A stretch of 64,000 nt of DNA from Akkermansia muciniphila (GTDB taxonomy: Bacteria > Verrucomicrobiota > Verrucomicrobiia > Verrucomicrobiales > Akkermansiaceae): contig NZ_FXYA01000204.1 of assembly GCF_900184965.1 (NCBI RefSeq), positions 1 through 64,000 on the forward strand, in the 5' to 3' direction. Below, in pieces: positions 36,762 to 46,346 of this stretch. The stretch's first letter is position 1; each line of letters opens with the position of its first letter. The notes below the pieces were generated by a model. It was not told where the DNA came from. It worked only from the letters and a program-made list of their open reading frames with translations, and did not search any database. The position numbers were made by a program, and so were the translations under genes.

Positions 36762-37676
36762 TCAGGATGGCCTTTTCTTCCCGCTTTTCCGTGTTTTTTT
36801 TCTGTACTCTGAAATCGTGACGCCGAACAGGGTAAGCAGGATCCCCGCCAGGGATATCCAGGTCAGGCGTTCCCCCAGAATGATGGCTGAGGCCACCACG
36901 GCTACGACCGGTACCATGTAAATGTAAACGCTGGACTTGACGGCTCCCAGCATTTCCACCACGCGATTCCAGGTCAGGAAGCACAATGCGGAAGCGAACA
37001 GGCCCAGATACAGCAGGTTAACGGCATTGACGGGTTTTGCCATCAGACGCCAGTCCATATTTGCCGGAAGGACCCACAGGGCGGGGATCATCAGCGCGAT
37101 GCCATAGAAAAAAATGCGGCGCGTGCAGATGATCATGTTGGACGTGTTGACGCCGATTTTTTTCATCAGAATGGAATACGCCGCCCAGACGAAGGCCGCT
37201 CCCAGTGCCAGGATGTCCCCCGCCGGATTCAGTTCCAGCACGAAGGCGCCGTTTGCCATGATAAGGAAGATGCCCGTGAAGGAGGCGGCAAAACCCAGGA
37301 AGAAACGGCGGGAAAAGCCTTCCCCTTTCAGCAGGAAATGGGCCAGAAGGGCTGTGAAGAAAGGCACCACGGCCACGATAATTCCCACATTGGAGGCGAA
37401 AGTGTAAGTCAGGGCGATGTTTTCCAGCAGGAAATACAGGGTAACCCCGGTCAATCCCGCTCCGGCGAACAGGAGTTCCTTTTTCCAGCCGGAGAATGGA
37501 AGAACCCGCGGTTTCAGGCACCAGAGAAAGGCATATCCTATTACAAAGCGCGTGAAGAGTACCGTGACGGGGGTGAAGTCCCGTAAGAGCACCTTGGTGG
37601 AGACGAAAGTCGTTCCCCAGATGATAATGGTCATGAGGGCGGCGGCATGTCCCAGGGTGCGCTGTCGGGAACTCAT
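36762..37676 (-). CDS. EamA/DMT-superfamily transporter
   Basis: A 304-residue membrane protein with ten hydrophobic segments in two homologous halves. N-terminal motifs MTIIIWGTTFVSTKVLLRD and the second-half LGAAFVWAAYSILMKK are typical EamA domains. The last helix ends in a basic tail (SEYRKKTRKSGKKR). Substrates of the family are metabolites such as amino acids or nucleotides; the substrate here is unknown. Its ATG overlaps the cupin stop (TAATG), and both follow cysS. Confidence 0.9.
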   Translation of the reverse strand: MSSRQRTLGHAAALMTIIIWGTTFVSTKVLLRDFTPVTVLFTRFVIGYAFLWCLKPRVLPFSGWKKELLFAGAGLTGVTLYFLLENIALTYTFASNVGIIVAVVPFFTALLAHFLLKGEGFSRRFFLGFAASFTGIFLIMANGAFVLELNPAGDILALGAAFVWAAYSILMKKIGVNTSNMIICTRRIFFYGIALMIPALWVLPANMDWRLMAKPVNAVNLLYLGLFASALCFLTWNRVVEMLGAVKSSVYIYMVPVVAVVASAIILGERLTWISLAGILLTLFGVTISEYRKKTRKSGKKRPS

Positions 37677-38014
37677 TAAATTGACGATGTGGGGGAGGAA
37701 GGCGCTTCCAGCGTCAGGCCCAGGATTTCCGCCGGTTCCGCATTCCTGTTCCAGACGGCATGGAGAACGCCGCCGGGAACGAGCTGGGATTCGTACTTGT
37801 GAACCGTTCGTTCTTCTCCGTCAAGCATGACGGAGACTGTTCCACGGGTGACAATGAATAAGTGGGCGTGGGCATGGCGGTGCGGAGAAAGGGGGCCTCC
37901 GCCGCCGGGGCTTATTTTGGCGAAGGCGCCGCCTTTCAGGGTTCCCGGCCTGTCCATAGACAGGTCCCTGGCCGTGAAGCCCGTATGATTGGGGATGGGG
38001 GAAAAGGAGTCCAT
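37676..38014 (-). CDS. Small cupin-domain protein
   Basis: A 112-residue single cupin. Metal-binding His are in SPHRHAHAHLFIVTRGTVSV, and the second motif region is ESQLVPGGVLHAVWN. Cupins of this size serve as metal-dependent enzymes or sensors of small ligands. It lies 4 bp after cysS and directly overlaps the EamA gene, which suggests a link to transport or stress rather than to tRNA charging. Confidence 0.85.
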   Translation of the reverse strand: MDSFSPIPNHTGFTARDLSMDRPGTLKGGAFAKISPGGGGPLSPHRHAHAHLFIVTRGTVSVMLDGEERTVHKYESQLVPGGVLHAVWNRNAEPAEILGLTLEAPSSPTSSI

Positions 38015-38018
38015 TCGT

Positions 38019-39434
38019 TTATTTGCGTGCCAGGTCGTATCCGTCTTTGCGGTCTTTGATGACCCAGCCCAGCGCTGCCACTTCCGCCCTCAGACGGTCT
38101 GCTTCCGTCCAGTTCCGGTTCTGCTTGGCCTGCCAGCGTTGATCCGCCAGAACGCGAACTTCTTCCGGAGCCTCCTCCTGTTCCTCTTCCGGCAGAATAA
38201 TGCCGAAGGCGGACAGGATAAAGTGGAAGGCATTCCGCAAGCGGAGCGCCTCCTCCGGTGAAAGGGAGGGGATATCCGCCTTCTTGATGGCGCTGAAGAC
38301 ATGGCCCAGGGCTTCCGGAGTGTTCAGGTCATCGTTCAGGCTGTCCCATGCCGGCTGGAAGATTCCCAATTCCGGGCGTGCCGCGCAGAATTCCTCATAG
38401 GATGGAACGGAATCCGTTCCGGAGGCGTTCCTGAGCTGCGTGTCGAATTTGGCCAGGCGGTTCAGCGCGGCTTTGGCGTCTTCCAGCGAGGAAAGGGTGA
38501 AATTCAACGGACGGCGGTAATAGCCCCCCGCCAGCACGTACCGGACCGCGGACGGCTTATGGCCCAGTTTGTCCAAATCCGCCAGCGTGTACATGTTGCC
38601 CAGGGATTTGGACATCTTGCCGCCGTCCACCAGCAGGTGCGTGATGTGGAACCACAGGCGCGCGAAGCCTCCGCCGCAGGCGCAGCGGGACTGGGCCACT
38701 TCGTTTTCATGGTGGGGGAATACCAGATCCACGCCGCCGGAATGGAGATCGAAGTCATTGCCGAAGTATTTATGGATCATGGCGGAGCATTCCAGGTGCC
38801 AGCCGGGGCGGCCTTCTCCCCAGGGAGAGGGCCAGAAGTTGTCGCCGTCTTCCGGCCTGCGGCTCTTCCACAGCACGAAGTCCGCCACGGAATCCTTTTC
38901 ATATTCGTCCGCGTTGGACCGGGTATTGGCGGTTTTTCCTAAATCCAGTTCACGTTCGTCCAGGTGGGAAAGCTTTCCGTATTCCGGGAAGGAAGAAATT
39001 CTGAAATACACGGAACCGTCTTCCGAGACATAGGCATGGCCCTTTTCCACCAGTGTTTGGACCATTCGTATCTGTTCGGGAATATGGCCCACGGCGGAGG
39101 GTTCCGCATGGGGAGGCAGGCAATTAAGTGCGGCGCAGTCCCGGTGGAACAGATCCGCCCAGCCAGCGGTGAATTCCGCCAGGGAAACGCCGGCCTTTTG
39201 AGAATCCCGGATAGTTTTGTCGTCCACATCCGTCAGATTGCGGATATGCGTGGTGGGAATCCCCCCCAGTTCCAGGACACGGCGGAAGACGTCCTGCATC
39301 ACGAAGGTGCGGAAATTGCCGATGTGGGCAGGACCGTACACCGTGGGTCCGCAACAGTAAAAGCGCAGCGTTTTTCCATCCATGGGGGAAATGTCCTGGG
39401 CCGTTCTGGTGCGGGTATCGTAAAGGTGTAACAT
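38019..39434 (-). CDS. cysS: Cysteinyl-tRNA synthetase
   Basis: A 471-residue class I synthetase. The HIGH-type motif is in CCGPTVYGPAHIGNFR, and KMSKS appears as DGGKMSKSLGNMY. Zinc ligands include the Cys in the first motif, Cys in GWHLECSAM and the His in FPHHENE. The C-terminal part has the usual anticodon-binding helices. It charges tRNA-Cys with cysteine in the cytoplasm. It leads a cysS-cupin-EamA operon. Confidence 0.96.
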   Translation of the reverse strand: MLHLYDTRTRTAQDISPMDGKTLRFYCCGPTVYGPAHIGNFRTFVMQDVFRRVLELGGIPTTHIRNLTDVDDKTIRDSQKAGVSLAEFTAGWADLFHRDCAALNCLPPHAEPSAVGHIPEQIRMVQTLVEKGHAYVSEDGSVYFRISSFPEYGKLSHLDERELDLGKTANTRSNADEYEKDSVADFVLWKSRRPEDGDNFWPSPWGEGRPGWHLECSAMIHKYFGNDFDLHSGGVDLVFPHHENEVAQSRCACGGGFARLWFHITHLLVDGGKMSKSLGNMYTLADLDKLGHKPSAVRYVLAGGYYRRPLNFTLSSLEDAKAALNRLAKFDTQLRNASGTDSVPSYEEFCAARPELGIFQPAWDSLNDDLNTPEALGHVFSAIKKADIPSLSPEEALRLRNAFHFILSAFGIILPEEEQEEAPEEVRVLADQRWQAKQNRNWTEADRLRAEVAALGWVIKDRKDGYDLARK

Positions 39435-39485
39435 GGCGGAACGATTAGAAGGGAAGAGGGCTTCCCGGTCAAGCGGGAAAAGAAA

Positions 39486-39517
39486 GCCGGGGCTCTGCGG
39501 TAGTCCGCGGCCCCGGC
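39486..39517 (-). terminator. Rho-independent terminator of the GH20 gene
   Basis: gccggggc (39486-39493) and gccccggc (39510-39517) pair, with further pairing of tctgcgg and ccgcgg inside. On the minus strand the stem is followed by UUUCUUUUC. Confidence 0.75.
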
Positions 39518-39555
39518 CTTGAAAGAATCAGAGGATGGCGAGAGAAAAGGAAACG

Positions 39556-41112
39556 CTATTTATCCGCGTTTTGCTGGCCCTTTTTATAATTCTCGTTGAT
39601 ACGTTCTATTTCCTCCTGAGTGATGAATTTTTCCCGGTAGGGTTTGTTTTCCACCGTGCGCTCTAAAGTATAGCCGAAACGCTTCTGGAAATGTTTTTTG
39701 TGAGTTTCCATCTTCTTTTCAAACTCTTCCAGGCTTGGACGGTTTTTATGATTGCCCCACGCGGTTTCGGAAACTGCCATGGCGCGAGGATAGGTCATGT
39801 ACATCAGCAATTCGCCGGAGGGAATCCATTCCGCCCACATGCAGAGGTTGATGCCCTTGATGTGCTTGACGTCATTCTTGTCCCGTCCGTTGCGGGGATC
39901 GAAGTTGTAGCAGTCTTTCAGCAGGATGGGGGCGCCCCCGGGCCGGGCGCGCACGTCGTCCGCCGGGAATTTCATCTGGGTGCGCGCCAGATAATACTTG
40001 AACTGGGGAGTGACGATGAGGTCGATGCCCTGTTCCTTCGTCTTGTCAATGCAACGCGGGAATTCTCCCGGCAGCCAGGACATGACGGTTTCCCCCTTGT
40101 GGTAATAGCTTTTGTTGATGTCATACCAAAGGATGGGCTTTTTCCTGTGCTTGGCGAGCATGGCCGTCAGGCTTTTCGTGAAATCGCTCATCTGGGCTTC
40201 CACATTATCCCCCTGGCCCTTTTTGGCCCGGGCGGCCTGGCAGTCCGGGCATTTCTTCCAGTCTCCCATGGGGCATTCGTCACCGCCGATGTGGATGTAC
40301 GGGAAAGGGAATATCTGCTGAACGGTATGGAAGGTATCCTTAAGAAACTTTTTGGTGGCCGGTTTCTGCGGACAAATCAGTTTGGAGGAAACGCCGCCGT
40401 GCGTCCATACCTGGGCCCGTTTGGTATTGCAGCAGAATTCGGGATAGGATGCGGCCAGGGCCATGTTATGGCCCGGCATTTCCACTTCCGGGAGCACCTG
40501 GATACCGCGCGCTTTACAGTAGGCTACCAGGTCCTGGAGTTCCTTTTTGGTATACATGCCTTCATTGGCCAGCAGGGAGTTGTTCTGGCTTGCCGGGGCG
40601 GAGGGACGGACGGCGCCGATAGTGCGGAGCTTATCGTAGCCCGGCACGGGGAGACGCCAGCCCTGGTCTTCCGTCAGATGGAGATGCAGGACGTTGTATT
40701 TGTAGTAATGCATGGCGTCCACAAAGTTATAGATCTCCTTCATGGGGTAGTGGTAGCGGCCCACGTCAACCATCATGCCGCGCCAGCCGAAGTCGGGGGA
40801 ATCCTGGATGCTGCCGCAGGGAAGGCCTTCAGGAGCATCTGAAAGCTGGTCCTGAAGCTGGAGCAGGGTCGCCATCGCCATGGCCTTCCCGTTGGGCGTG
40901 GTATAACGGAGTTCCACGCCGCCGGGAGTCAGTTTCATGGTATACCCTTCATTGCCCAGTCCGGCGACTTTTTGCTCGTGGACGATCTTGAGGTTTTTGG
41001 TAGTTCCGGAAGCCGTCGTCACGTTGACGGGCTCCGGAATAATGTTGTAGGGATTGGTTCCGGCCCAGCAGAGGGAGCCCAGGAACGCAGCGGCTAGCAA
41101 AATTGATTTCAT
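39556..41112 (-). CDS. Secreted GH20 beta-N-acetylhexosaminidase
   Basis: A 518-residue enzyme with a signal peptide (MKSILLAAAFLGSLCWAGT). An N-terminal GH20b-like domain precedes the TIM barrel, which starts near residue 120. The catalytic Asp278-Glu279 pair lies in HIGGDECPMGDW. Barrel motifs include WRGMMVDVGRYHYP, LHLHLTEDQGWRLP and EVEMPGHNMAL. It removes terminal beta-linked GlcNAc or GalNAc from mucin-type glycans. The start at 41110-41112 places the signal peptide at the N-terminus; the longer frame is not credible. Next upstream gene, 113 bp away, is a sulfatase, suggesting joint action on sulfated sugars. Confidence 0.92.
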   Translation of the reverse strand: MKSILLAAAFLGSLCWAGTNPYNIIPEPVNVTTASGTTKNLKIVHEQKVAGLGNEGYTMKLTPGGVELRYTTPNGKAMAMATLLQLQDQLSDAPEGLPCGSIQDSPDFGWRGMMVDVGRYHYPMKEIYNFVDAMHYYKYNVLHLHLTEDQGWRLPVPGYDKLRTIGAVRPSAPASQNNSLLANEGMYTKKELQDLVAYCKARGIQVLPEVEMPGHNMALAASYPEFCCNTKRAQVWTHGGVSSKLICPQKPATKKFLKDTFHTVQQIFPFPYIHIGGDECPMGDWKKCPDCQAARAKKGQGDNVEAQMSDFTKSLTAMLAKHRKKPILWYDINKSYYHKGETVMSWLPGEFPRCIDKTKEQGIDLIVTPQFKYYLARTQMKFPADDVRARPGGAPILLKDCYNFDPRNGRDKNDVKHIKGINLCMWAEWIPSGELLMYMTYPRAMAVSETAWGNHKNRPSLEEFEKKMETHKKHFQKRFGYTLERTVENKPYREKFITQEEIERINENYKKGQQNADK

Positions 41113-41225
41113 GCGGCGCGTGTGGTAATGGCTGTTGTTTGTGTGAGGAGTTAAACCTTGTCTTTCCGCCGTCAATGGCGTGTTCCGGATAACCCGTGTT
41201 TCGGGAGGAACGGTGAATGGCGGCG

Positions 41226-42983
41226 TCAATCTCTGGAGGGAGCGCAGTCCCACTGCGGCTTGACAGCCAGTTTGCCGGTGGCTCCGGGGAAGCCTTCCGG
41301 CACCTGGTAGTCTTTGCGGAGCTTGCCGTAAAGGGCTTTAAGCTCTTTCACGGTTTCCGCATATTCCGGTTTGTTGATGACGTTGTGCATTTGGGCCGGA
41401 TCCTTCTGGTTGTCAAAGAGCATCCATTCGTCGCTGGTCCAGATATAGGAGAGCGTATAACGGTCCGTGCGCAGGCCGTCATGGCGCGGAGCGTTGTGTT
41501 CGCCCGGATTTTCGTAAAAGGCGTAATAGATAGGACGATTCTTGAAATTCTGATGTTCCCCGGTTTGGAACAGGGGAGTAAGGCTGCGGCCCTGGAAGGT
41601 GTTCATATTTTCCTTGGTATTTACCCCGGCTACCTCGCAGAAAGTGGGGGCATAATCCAGTTCCTGCACTATGGCGGAGGAGCGCACGCCTGGCTTGATG
41701 TGGCCCGGCCATCTCATGATGAGGGGCATGCGGAAGGATTCTTCAAAAATCCAGCGCTTGTCGTACAGGCCGTGTTCCCCCATGTAGAATCCCTGGTCTC
41801 CGCAGTAGAGAACCAGCGTATTCCTGTCCAGGCCGTTCCGTTTCAGATAATCCATGATCTGGCCGATGCTTTCATCCACGGAAAGAACGGTGCCCAGATA
41901 GTCTTCCATATAATGGCGCCAGCGGCGCAGCAAAATGTCACGCTGCGTTTTGATTTTTCCGTTTCTAATATCTTTGACAAGCTGTACGGTGCGGGCCTTG
42001 TGATAGTTGTACCAGGCTTCCTTCTGCTGCGGGTCCATGCGCACCCATTCCGGCATTTCCCAGTCATACTGGGTATGCAGGGTCTTGGATTCCGGGCAGG
42101 AAAGCATTTTCTGTATGTCTTCCGGGACCACCTCCTTGATCAGGTGTTCGTCAGACCATACGTTGAAATGGTTGAGCAGGGTCTGTTCCGTCATTTTCAG
42201 GAATTCCGGACGGTCTGCAAAATCGTCTTCCAGATTGGCGGGCGGGTCAATGGCGTCCGCATACTGTTTGGCGCGGCCCAGATTCTGAATGGAGGGGCAC
42301 CAGCAGCGGTGGGGAGCCTTGTGGCCCACGACGAGCATGAAAGGCTTGTCCTTGTCCCTCTGGTCCAGCCATTTGAGGCTTTTTTGCGTGACCAGTTCCG
42401 TGGCATAGCCGGGTTCCGTTTTCACCACGCGCTTGCCGTCTTTGTCGGGAGTGATAAAATCCGGATTGAAATAGTTGCCCTGGCCGGGGAAAATTTCCCA
42501 GTAATCGAATCCGGTGGGGTTGGATTCATATTTGGACGTGTCTCCCTTGGCGTCCGGCGGAATGGCTTCCAGATGCCACTTGCCGACGATGGCGGTCTGG
42601 TAACCGGCCTTTTGGAGCATTTTCGGGAAAGTGGGCTGGGAACCGTCAAAAGGAGCCGCATGTTCGTTGAAGAGGTACCCGTTCATATGGGAATGGCGGC
42701 CCGTGTAAATACAGGCCCGCGAAGGACCGCACAGGGAGTTGGCGCAGTAGCTCCGGTCAAAGACCATGCCTTCGTCCGCCAGTTTGCGGAAGTTCGGATA
42801 AGGCATGGGAGAGTCCTTTTCACAGGTGCCCAGGGTCTGGTAGGAATGGTCATCAGTGACAATGACTACGATGTTGGGGCGCTGGTCCGTCGTTTGCTTC
42901 TGCGGCTGGTCTGCGGAAGCGGACAGGGAACAGGCCGCAAGCATCAGGGCGGTGGCGGCATGACGGTTCATTGTTGAAATCAT
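41226..42983 (-). CDS. Secreted type I sulfatase
   Basis: A 585-residue sulfatase with a signal peptide (MNRHAATALMLAACSLSASA). The FGly motif is CGPSR at Cys85 within SLCGPSRACIYTGR, so the Cys is the Cys-type substrate of the maturase. Metal-site elements are VIVTDDHSYQTLG near the N-terminus and LYCGDQGFYMGEHGLYDKR. The length and sequence style fit the S1 sulfatases that act on GlcNAc-6-sulfate or related mucin sugars; exact specificity is inference. An ATG at 42971 is an alternative start. Maturation must come from an anSME-type enzyme not seen here. It is upstream of the GH20 gene. Confidence 0.9.
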   Translation of the reverse strand: MISTMNRHAATALMLAACSLSASADQPQKQTTDQRPNIVVIVTDDHSYQTLGTCEKDSPMPYPNFRKLADEGMVFDRSYCANSLCGPSRACIYTGRHSHMNGYLFNEHAAPFDGSQPTFPKMLQKAGYQTAIVGKWHLEAIPPDAKGDTSKYESNPTGFDYWEIFPGQGNYFNPDFITPDKDGKRVVKTEPGYATELVTQKSLKWLDQRDKDKPFMLVVGHKAPHRCWCPSIQNLGRAKQYADAIDPPANLEDDFADRPEFLKMTEQTLLNHFNVWSDEHLIKEVVPEDIQKMLSCPESKTLHTQYDWEMPEWVRMDPQQKEAWYNYHKARTVQLVKDIRNGKIKTQRDILLRRWRHYMEDYLGTVLSVDESIGQIMDYLKRNGLDRNTLVLYCGDQGFYMGEHGLYDKRWIFEESFRMPLIMRWPGHIKPGVRSSAIVQELDYAPTFCEVAGVNTKENMNTFQGRSLTPLFQTGEHQNFKNRPIYYAFYENPGEHNAPRHDGLRTDRYTLSYIWTSDEWMLFDNQKDPAQMHNVINKPEYAETVKELKALYGKLRKDYQVPEGFPGATGKLAVKPQWDCAPSRD

Positions 42984-43201
42984 GAATTAAACAGGCGAAT
43001 GGTTGGAAGGGGAAGCGGCGGGATTTGTCCGTAAGGGCATTTCCTCCGGAGCGGAAAAGACCACATCCCCGAAAGAAAAAACGCTGGAAGAGAGTTTTAG
43101 GAAAAATAGAATATCAGTTTTATATTTCAATACAAAAATGGGGCTGGAGTGGAAGCTCATGAATAAACCGTTCCGCAGCCGGACAGCCGGGGAAAAGCCG
43201 T

Positions 43202-44185
43202 TCAGGCGTCACGTGGGCCGGATCGCTTGTTCCGGCCGTTGTTTTCATGGGCTTCTTTCTGCTCCAGAAGCCATGTTCTGTCTTCAAGGCTGAGCCTCTT
43301 CAGGGATGTTTTGCTCTGGTGCCCGTCCAGCTCCTGGAGCCAGAGGGTCCGGGTCTTTTCCGAATAGCGGGAAAGCTTGGCGAAGACGGTATTGCCATTG
43401 ACTCCTGTCCAGACCCGGTAGCCTTTGGGAATCAGCGTTTTTTTAAACTCTTCATATTGTTGCTTCGCCAGTTTGACGCTGTTCTTGATCTGGTCAAAAT
43501 AAAGGGCGTTTTGGCCGGTGTAGTAACCGCGCAGCGTATCCACTTTGGAGCCGTCCGGAGACATGACCAGAAGCACGGGCGTTCCTCTCACGCCAAACAG
43601 GGAGGGAGCCTTTTTCACATATTCCAGCATCTTCTGGCGCTTCCTGTAAACAGGTTCGCTTTCAAATTTTTCCGCCTGGTCGTAACAGACGCGGACGACA
43701 TTCCTTTTTGCCCAGTCTTCAAATTCCTTCGTATGGAGGAGTTCGGTCCCAAGTTTTTTGCTGGGAGGGCTGCCCACGGAATGGTGGAACCAGATGAGAA
43801 TGGGTTTTCCGGTACTCTGGGCTTCCCGGAGGGCGGTGGGATAGCTTTGAATCCAGCGTTCGTTTTCCTTACGCTGGGCGAAAGCCTCTTCCAGTCCGGG
43901 GATGGGGGCGTCCGGGTCATGAGCGTCCGTGTAATAGACGGCCCCGCTGTCTGCCCTGGTCATTTCCTCCTGTGTGGTGGCGGTAAGATGGGTGGCCTGT
44001 TGCTGATTCGGAGTAGTGCTCAACAGCCCCGTCGGAACATTGGCGATGGAATTGGCCTTATTGTCCTGCATGTATTCCGAAAGGCTTTTTTTTACCTTCG
44101 GTTCTTCCTGTTCCGGAGAGGTCCCTACGCAGGAGCAGAGGGCGGCGGAGGCAAGAAGAAGCATGGACAGCCTGGGCAGACTCAT
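43202..44185 (-). CDS. Thioredoxin-fold lipoprotein with a C-terminal SHD1 domain
   Basis: A 327-residue lipoprotein (signal MSLPRLSMLLLASAALCSC, Cys 19 lipidated). Residues about 95-235 form a thioredoxin-like domain (ALREAQSTGKPILIWFHH and GVRGTPVLLVMSPDG), but the usual CxxC is replaced by SVGSPPS. The last 65 residues look like an SHD1 domain (YRVWTGVNGNTVFAKL, then SLKRLSLEDRTWLLEQ), common in Planctomycetota and Verrucomicrobiota. Without CxxC it is unlikely to be a disulfide reductase. The start at 44183-44185 gives a clean signal peptide. Confidence 0.82.
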   Translation of the reverse strand: MSLPRLSMLLLASAALCSCVGTSPEQEEPKVKKSLSEYMQDNKANSIANVPTGLLSTTPNQQQATHLTATTQEEMTRADSGAVYYTDAHDPDAPIPGLEEAFAQRKENERWIQSYPTALREAQSTGKPILIWFHHSVGSPPSKKLGTELLHTKEFEDWAKRNVVRVCYDQAEKFESEPVYRKRQKMLEYVKKAPSLFGVRGTPVLLVMSPDGSKVDTLRGYYTGQNALYFDQIKNSVKLAKQQYEEFKKTLIPKGYRVWTGVNGNTVFAKLSRYSEKTRTLWLQELDGHQSKTSLKRLSLEDRTWLLEQKEAHENNGRNKRSGPRDA

Positions 44186-44250
44186 GACTGACCTGATAGC
44201 ATAACAGGGAAAAATGCGCAACCGGGAATTGTTCAACGACTGCGGCGGTT

Positions 44251-44469
44251 TCAGTATTTCTTGGCTTCCTGTTCCTTCTGCTTCCGGTTCCGTATGGCGA
44301 TAATTTGCTGACGGCGTGTTACCACGCGCGTGACGTCTCCGGTTGTTTTGCCGTCAAAAAGAAAGATCTGCTCGTAAATACCCATCCTGACCTCATCCTC
44401 CCCGCTGGCAGGGGCATGAATGCTCGCCAAAACACAGGCCGAGAGAACCCGGGAAAACAGTCTCTCCAT
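44251..44469 (-). CDS. Small exported protein
   Basis: A 72-residue product with a signal peptide (MERLFSRVLSACVLASIHAP) and a short charged mature part ending RNRKQKEQEAKKY. The N-terminal Met is at 44467-44469. It lies 77 bp downstream of lepA and 65 bp upstream of the thioredoxin-fold gene. No family recognised; a longer upstream frame overlapping lepA is unlikely to be used. Confidence 0.6.
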   Translation of the reverse strand: MERLFSRVLSACVLASIHAPASGEDEVRMGIYEQIFLFDGKTTGDVTRVVTRRQQIIAIRNRKQKEQEAKKY

Positions 44470-44546
44470 ATTCAACGGAGAACTGATATAAAACCGGGAG
44501 GAAAAAGGAAAGCACCCGTTTAGCGGTCCTGCGGAAAGAAAATGGG

Positions 44547-46346
44547 TTAATCCCCTGTTTTCAACACCTTGATGAACGCTTCCTGCGGGATGTTGATTTT
44601 TCCGATGGCCTTCATGCGTTTTTTGCCCTCCTTCTGTTTTTCCAGAAGTTTGCGCTTGCGGGTGACGTCCCCGCCGTAGCATTTGGCCGTCACGTCCTTG
44701 CGCATGGGGGAGATGCTTTCCCGGGCAATAATCTTGCCGCCGATGCAGGCCTGAATGGCGACGGTGAAGAGCTGGCGGGGAATGACGTTTTTCAGGCGTT
44801 CCGCCAGTTCCCTGCCGCGGGAGGCGGCCTTGTCCTGGTGAACGATCATGGAGAAAGCGTCCACCGGTTCCCCGGCGATGAGCATGTCCATTTTAATGAG
44901 TTTGGCGGCCTGATAACCGGCGTATTCATAATCCATGGAGCCGTAGCCGCGCGTCATGGATTTGAGCTTGTCGTTGAAATCCACCAGAATTTCCGCCAGA
45001 GGGACGGTGCAGGTGAGCATCACGCGCATGTCGTCAATGGTCTCCGTATTGTCCACACTGCCGCGTTTTTCCAGAACAAGCTGCATGATGTCCCCGATGT
45101 ATTCCCCCGGAAGCATGATGAACACCTTGACGATAGGTTCCCGGATTTCCTGAATTTCCTGCGGTTCCGGGAGCAGGCTGGGATTGTCCACATTGATTTC
45201 CTCTCCATTGGTCTTGGTGACCTCATAAATGACGGAGGGATAGGTGGAGATGATATCCATGTTGAATTCCCGGCGCAGGCGCTCCTGAATGATTTCCATA
45301 TGGAGCAGGCCCAGGAAGCCGCAGCGGAACCCGAAGCCCAGAGCTACGGAAGATTCCGCCTGGAAGGAGAAAGCGGCGTCATTAATCTGAAGCTTCGCCA
45401 TGGCTGCTTTCAGGGCTTCAAAATCAGAGGAATCCACCGGATAAATGCCGGAAAAGACCATGGGGCGGATTTCCTTGAAGCCGGGCAGGGGGGACGGGCA
45501 GGGGCGCATGTAATCCGTGTACGTGTCCCCAATCTTGACGTCCGCCGCGGATTTCATGTTGGCGATGATGTAGCCTACGTCGCCGGCTTCCAGGGAATCC
45601 GTTCGGGTCATTTTGGGCGTGAAGATGCCCACTTCTTTCACTTCATACACTTCGTCCGTCGCGAAAAGTTTGACTTTCATGCCGCGGTGCACGCTGCCGG
45701 AAATGACGCGTACATAGGAGACCACGCCGCGGTAGGCGTCGTAAACGGAATCGAACACCAGGGCGCGCAAAAAGCCGTCCTGCTCCGTTTCTGGCGGAGG
45801 GATGCGCTGAACAACGGCTTCCAGAATATCGTCAATGCCGATGCCCATCTTGGCGGAGGCATGGATGGCTTCCTCATGGGGGATGCAGACGATGTCCTCC
45901 AGCTGGCGGTACACTTTGGGCAGGTTGGCGCTGGGTAGGTCGATCTTATTGATGACGGGGATGATGGCCAGGTTCAGATCCATGGCCAGGTGCATGTTGG
46001 CGAGCGTTTGGGCTTCCACTCCCTGGGCCGCGTCCACAATAAGGAGGGCTCCCTCGCATGCCGCCAGGGAACGGGACACTTCGTAGGAAAAATCCACATG
46101 GCCCGGCGTATCCAGCAGATTGAGCTTGTAAGTTTTTCCGTCCCTGGCCTTGTAGAAAATGGTGACGGGGTGGGACTTGATGGTGATGCCCTTTTCCCGC
46201 TCCAGATCCATGGCGTCCAGAAGCTGATCCTGCTTCTCCCGTTCGGAAATGGTATTCGTCTTTTCCAGCAACCGGTCGGAAAGGGTGGTCTTTCCGTGGT
46301 CGATGTGAGCGATAATGGAGAAATTGCGAGTCAGTTCAATGGACAT
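44547..46346 (-). CDS. lepA: Elongation factor 4
   Basis: A 599-residue GTPase. G1 is AHIDHGKTTLSDRL, G3 is LDTPGHVDFSYE, and G4 is PVINKIDLPSA. The distinctive C-terminal domain ends with RKRKLLEKQKEGKKRMKAIG. LepA back-translocates or remodels ribosomes and influences initiation. The start at 46344-46346 (MSIELTRNFSIIAHIDHGKT) and length are standard. It is followed closely by two small exported protein genes. Confidence 0.97.
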   Translation of the reverse strand: MSIELTRNFSIIAHIDHGKTTLSDRLLEKTNTISEREKQDQLLDAMDLEREKGITIKSHPVTIFYKARDGKTYKLNLLDTPGHVDFSYEVSRSLAACEGALLIVDAAQGVEAQTLANMHLAMDLNLAIIPVINKIDLPSANLPKVYRQLEDIVCIPHEEAIHASAKMGIGIDDILEAVVQRIPPPETEQDGFLRALVFDSVYDAYRGVVSYVRVISGSVHRGMKVKLFATDEVYEVKEVGIFTPKMTRTDSLEAGDVGYIIANMKSAADVKIGDTYTDYMRPCPSPLPGFKEIRPMVFSGIYPVDSSDFEALKAAMAKLQINDAAFSFQAESSVALGFGFRCGFLGLLHMEIIQERLRREFNMDIISTYPSVIYEVTKTNGEEINVDNPSLLPEPQEIQEIREPIVKVFIMLPGEYIGDIMQLVLEKRGSVDNTETIDDMRVMLTCTVPLAEILVDFNDKLKSMTRGYGSMDYEYAGYQAAKLIKMDMLIAGEPVDAFSMIVHQDKAASRGRELAERLKNVIPRQLFTVAIQACIGGKIIARESISPMRKDVTAKCYGGDVTRKRKLLEKQKEGKKRMKAIGKINIPQEAFIKVLKTGD

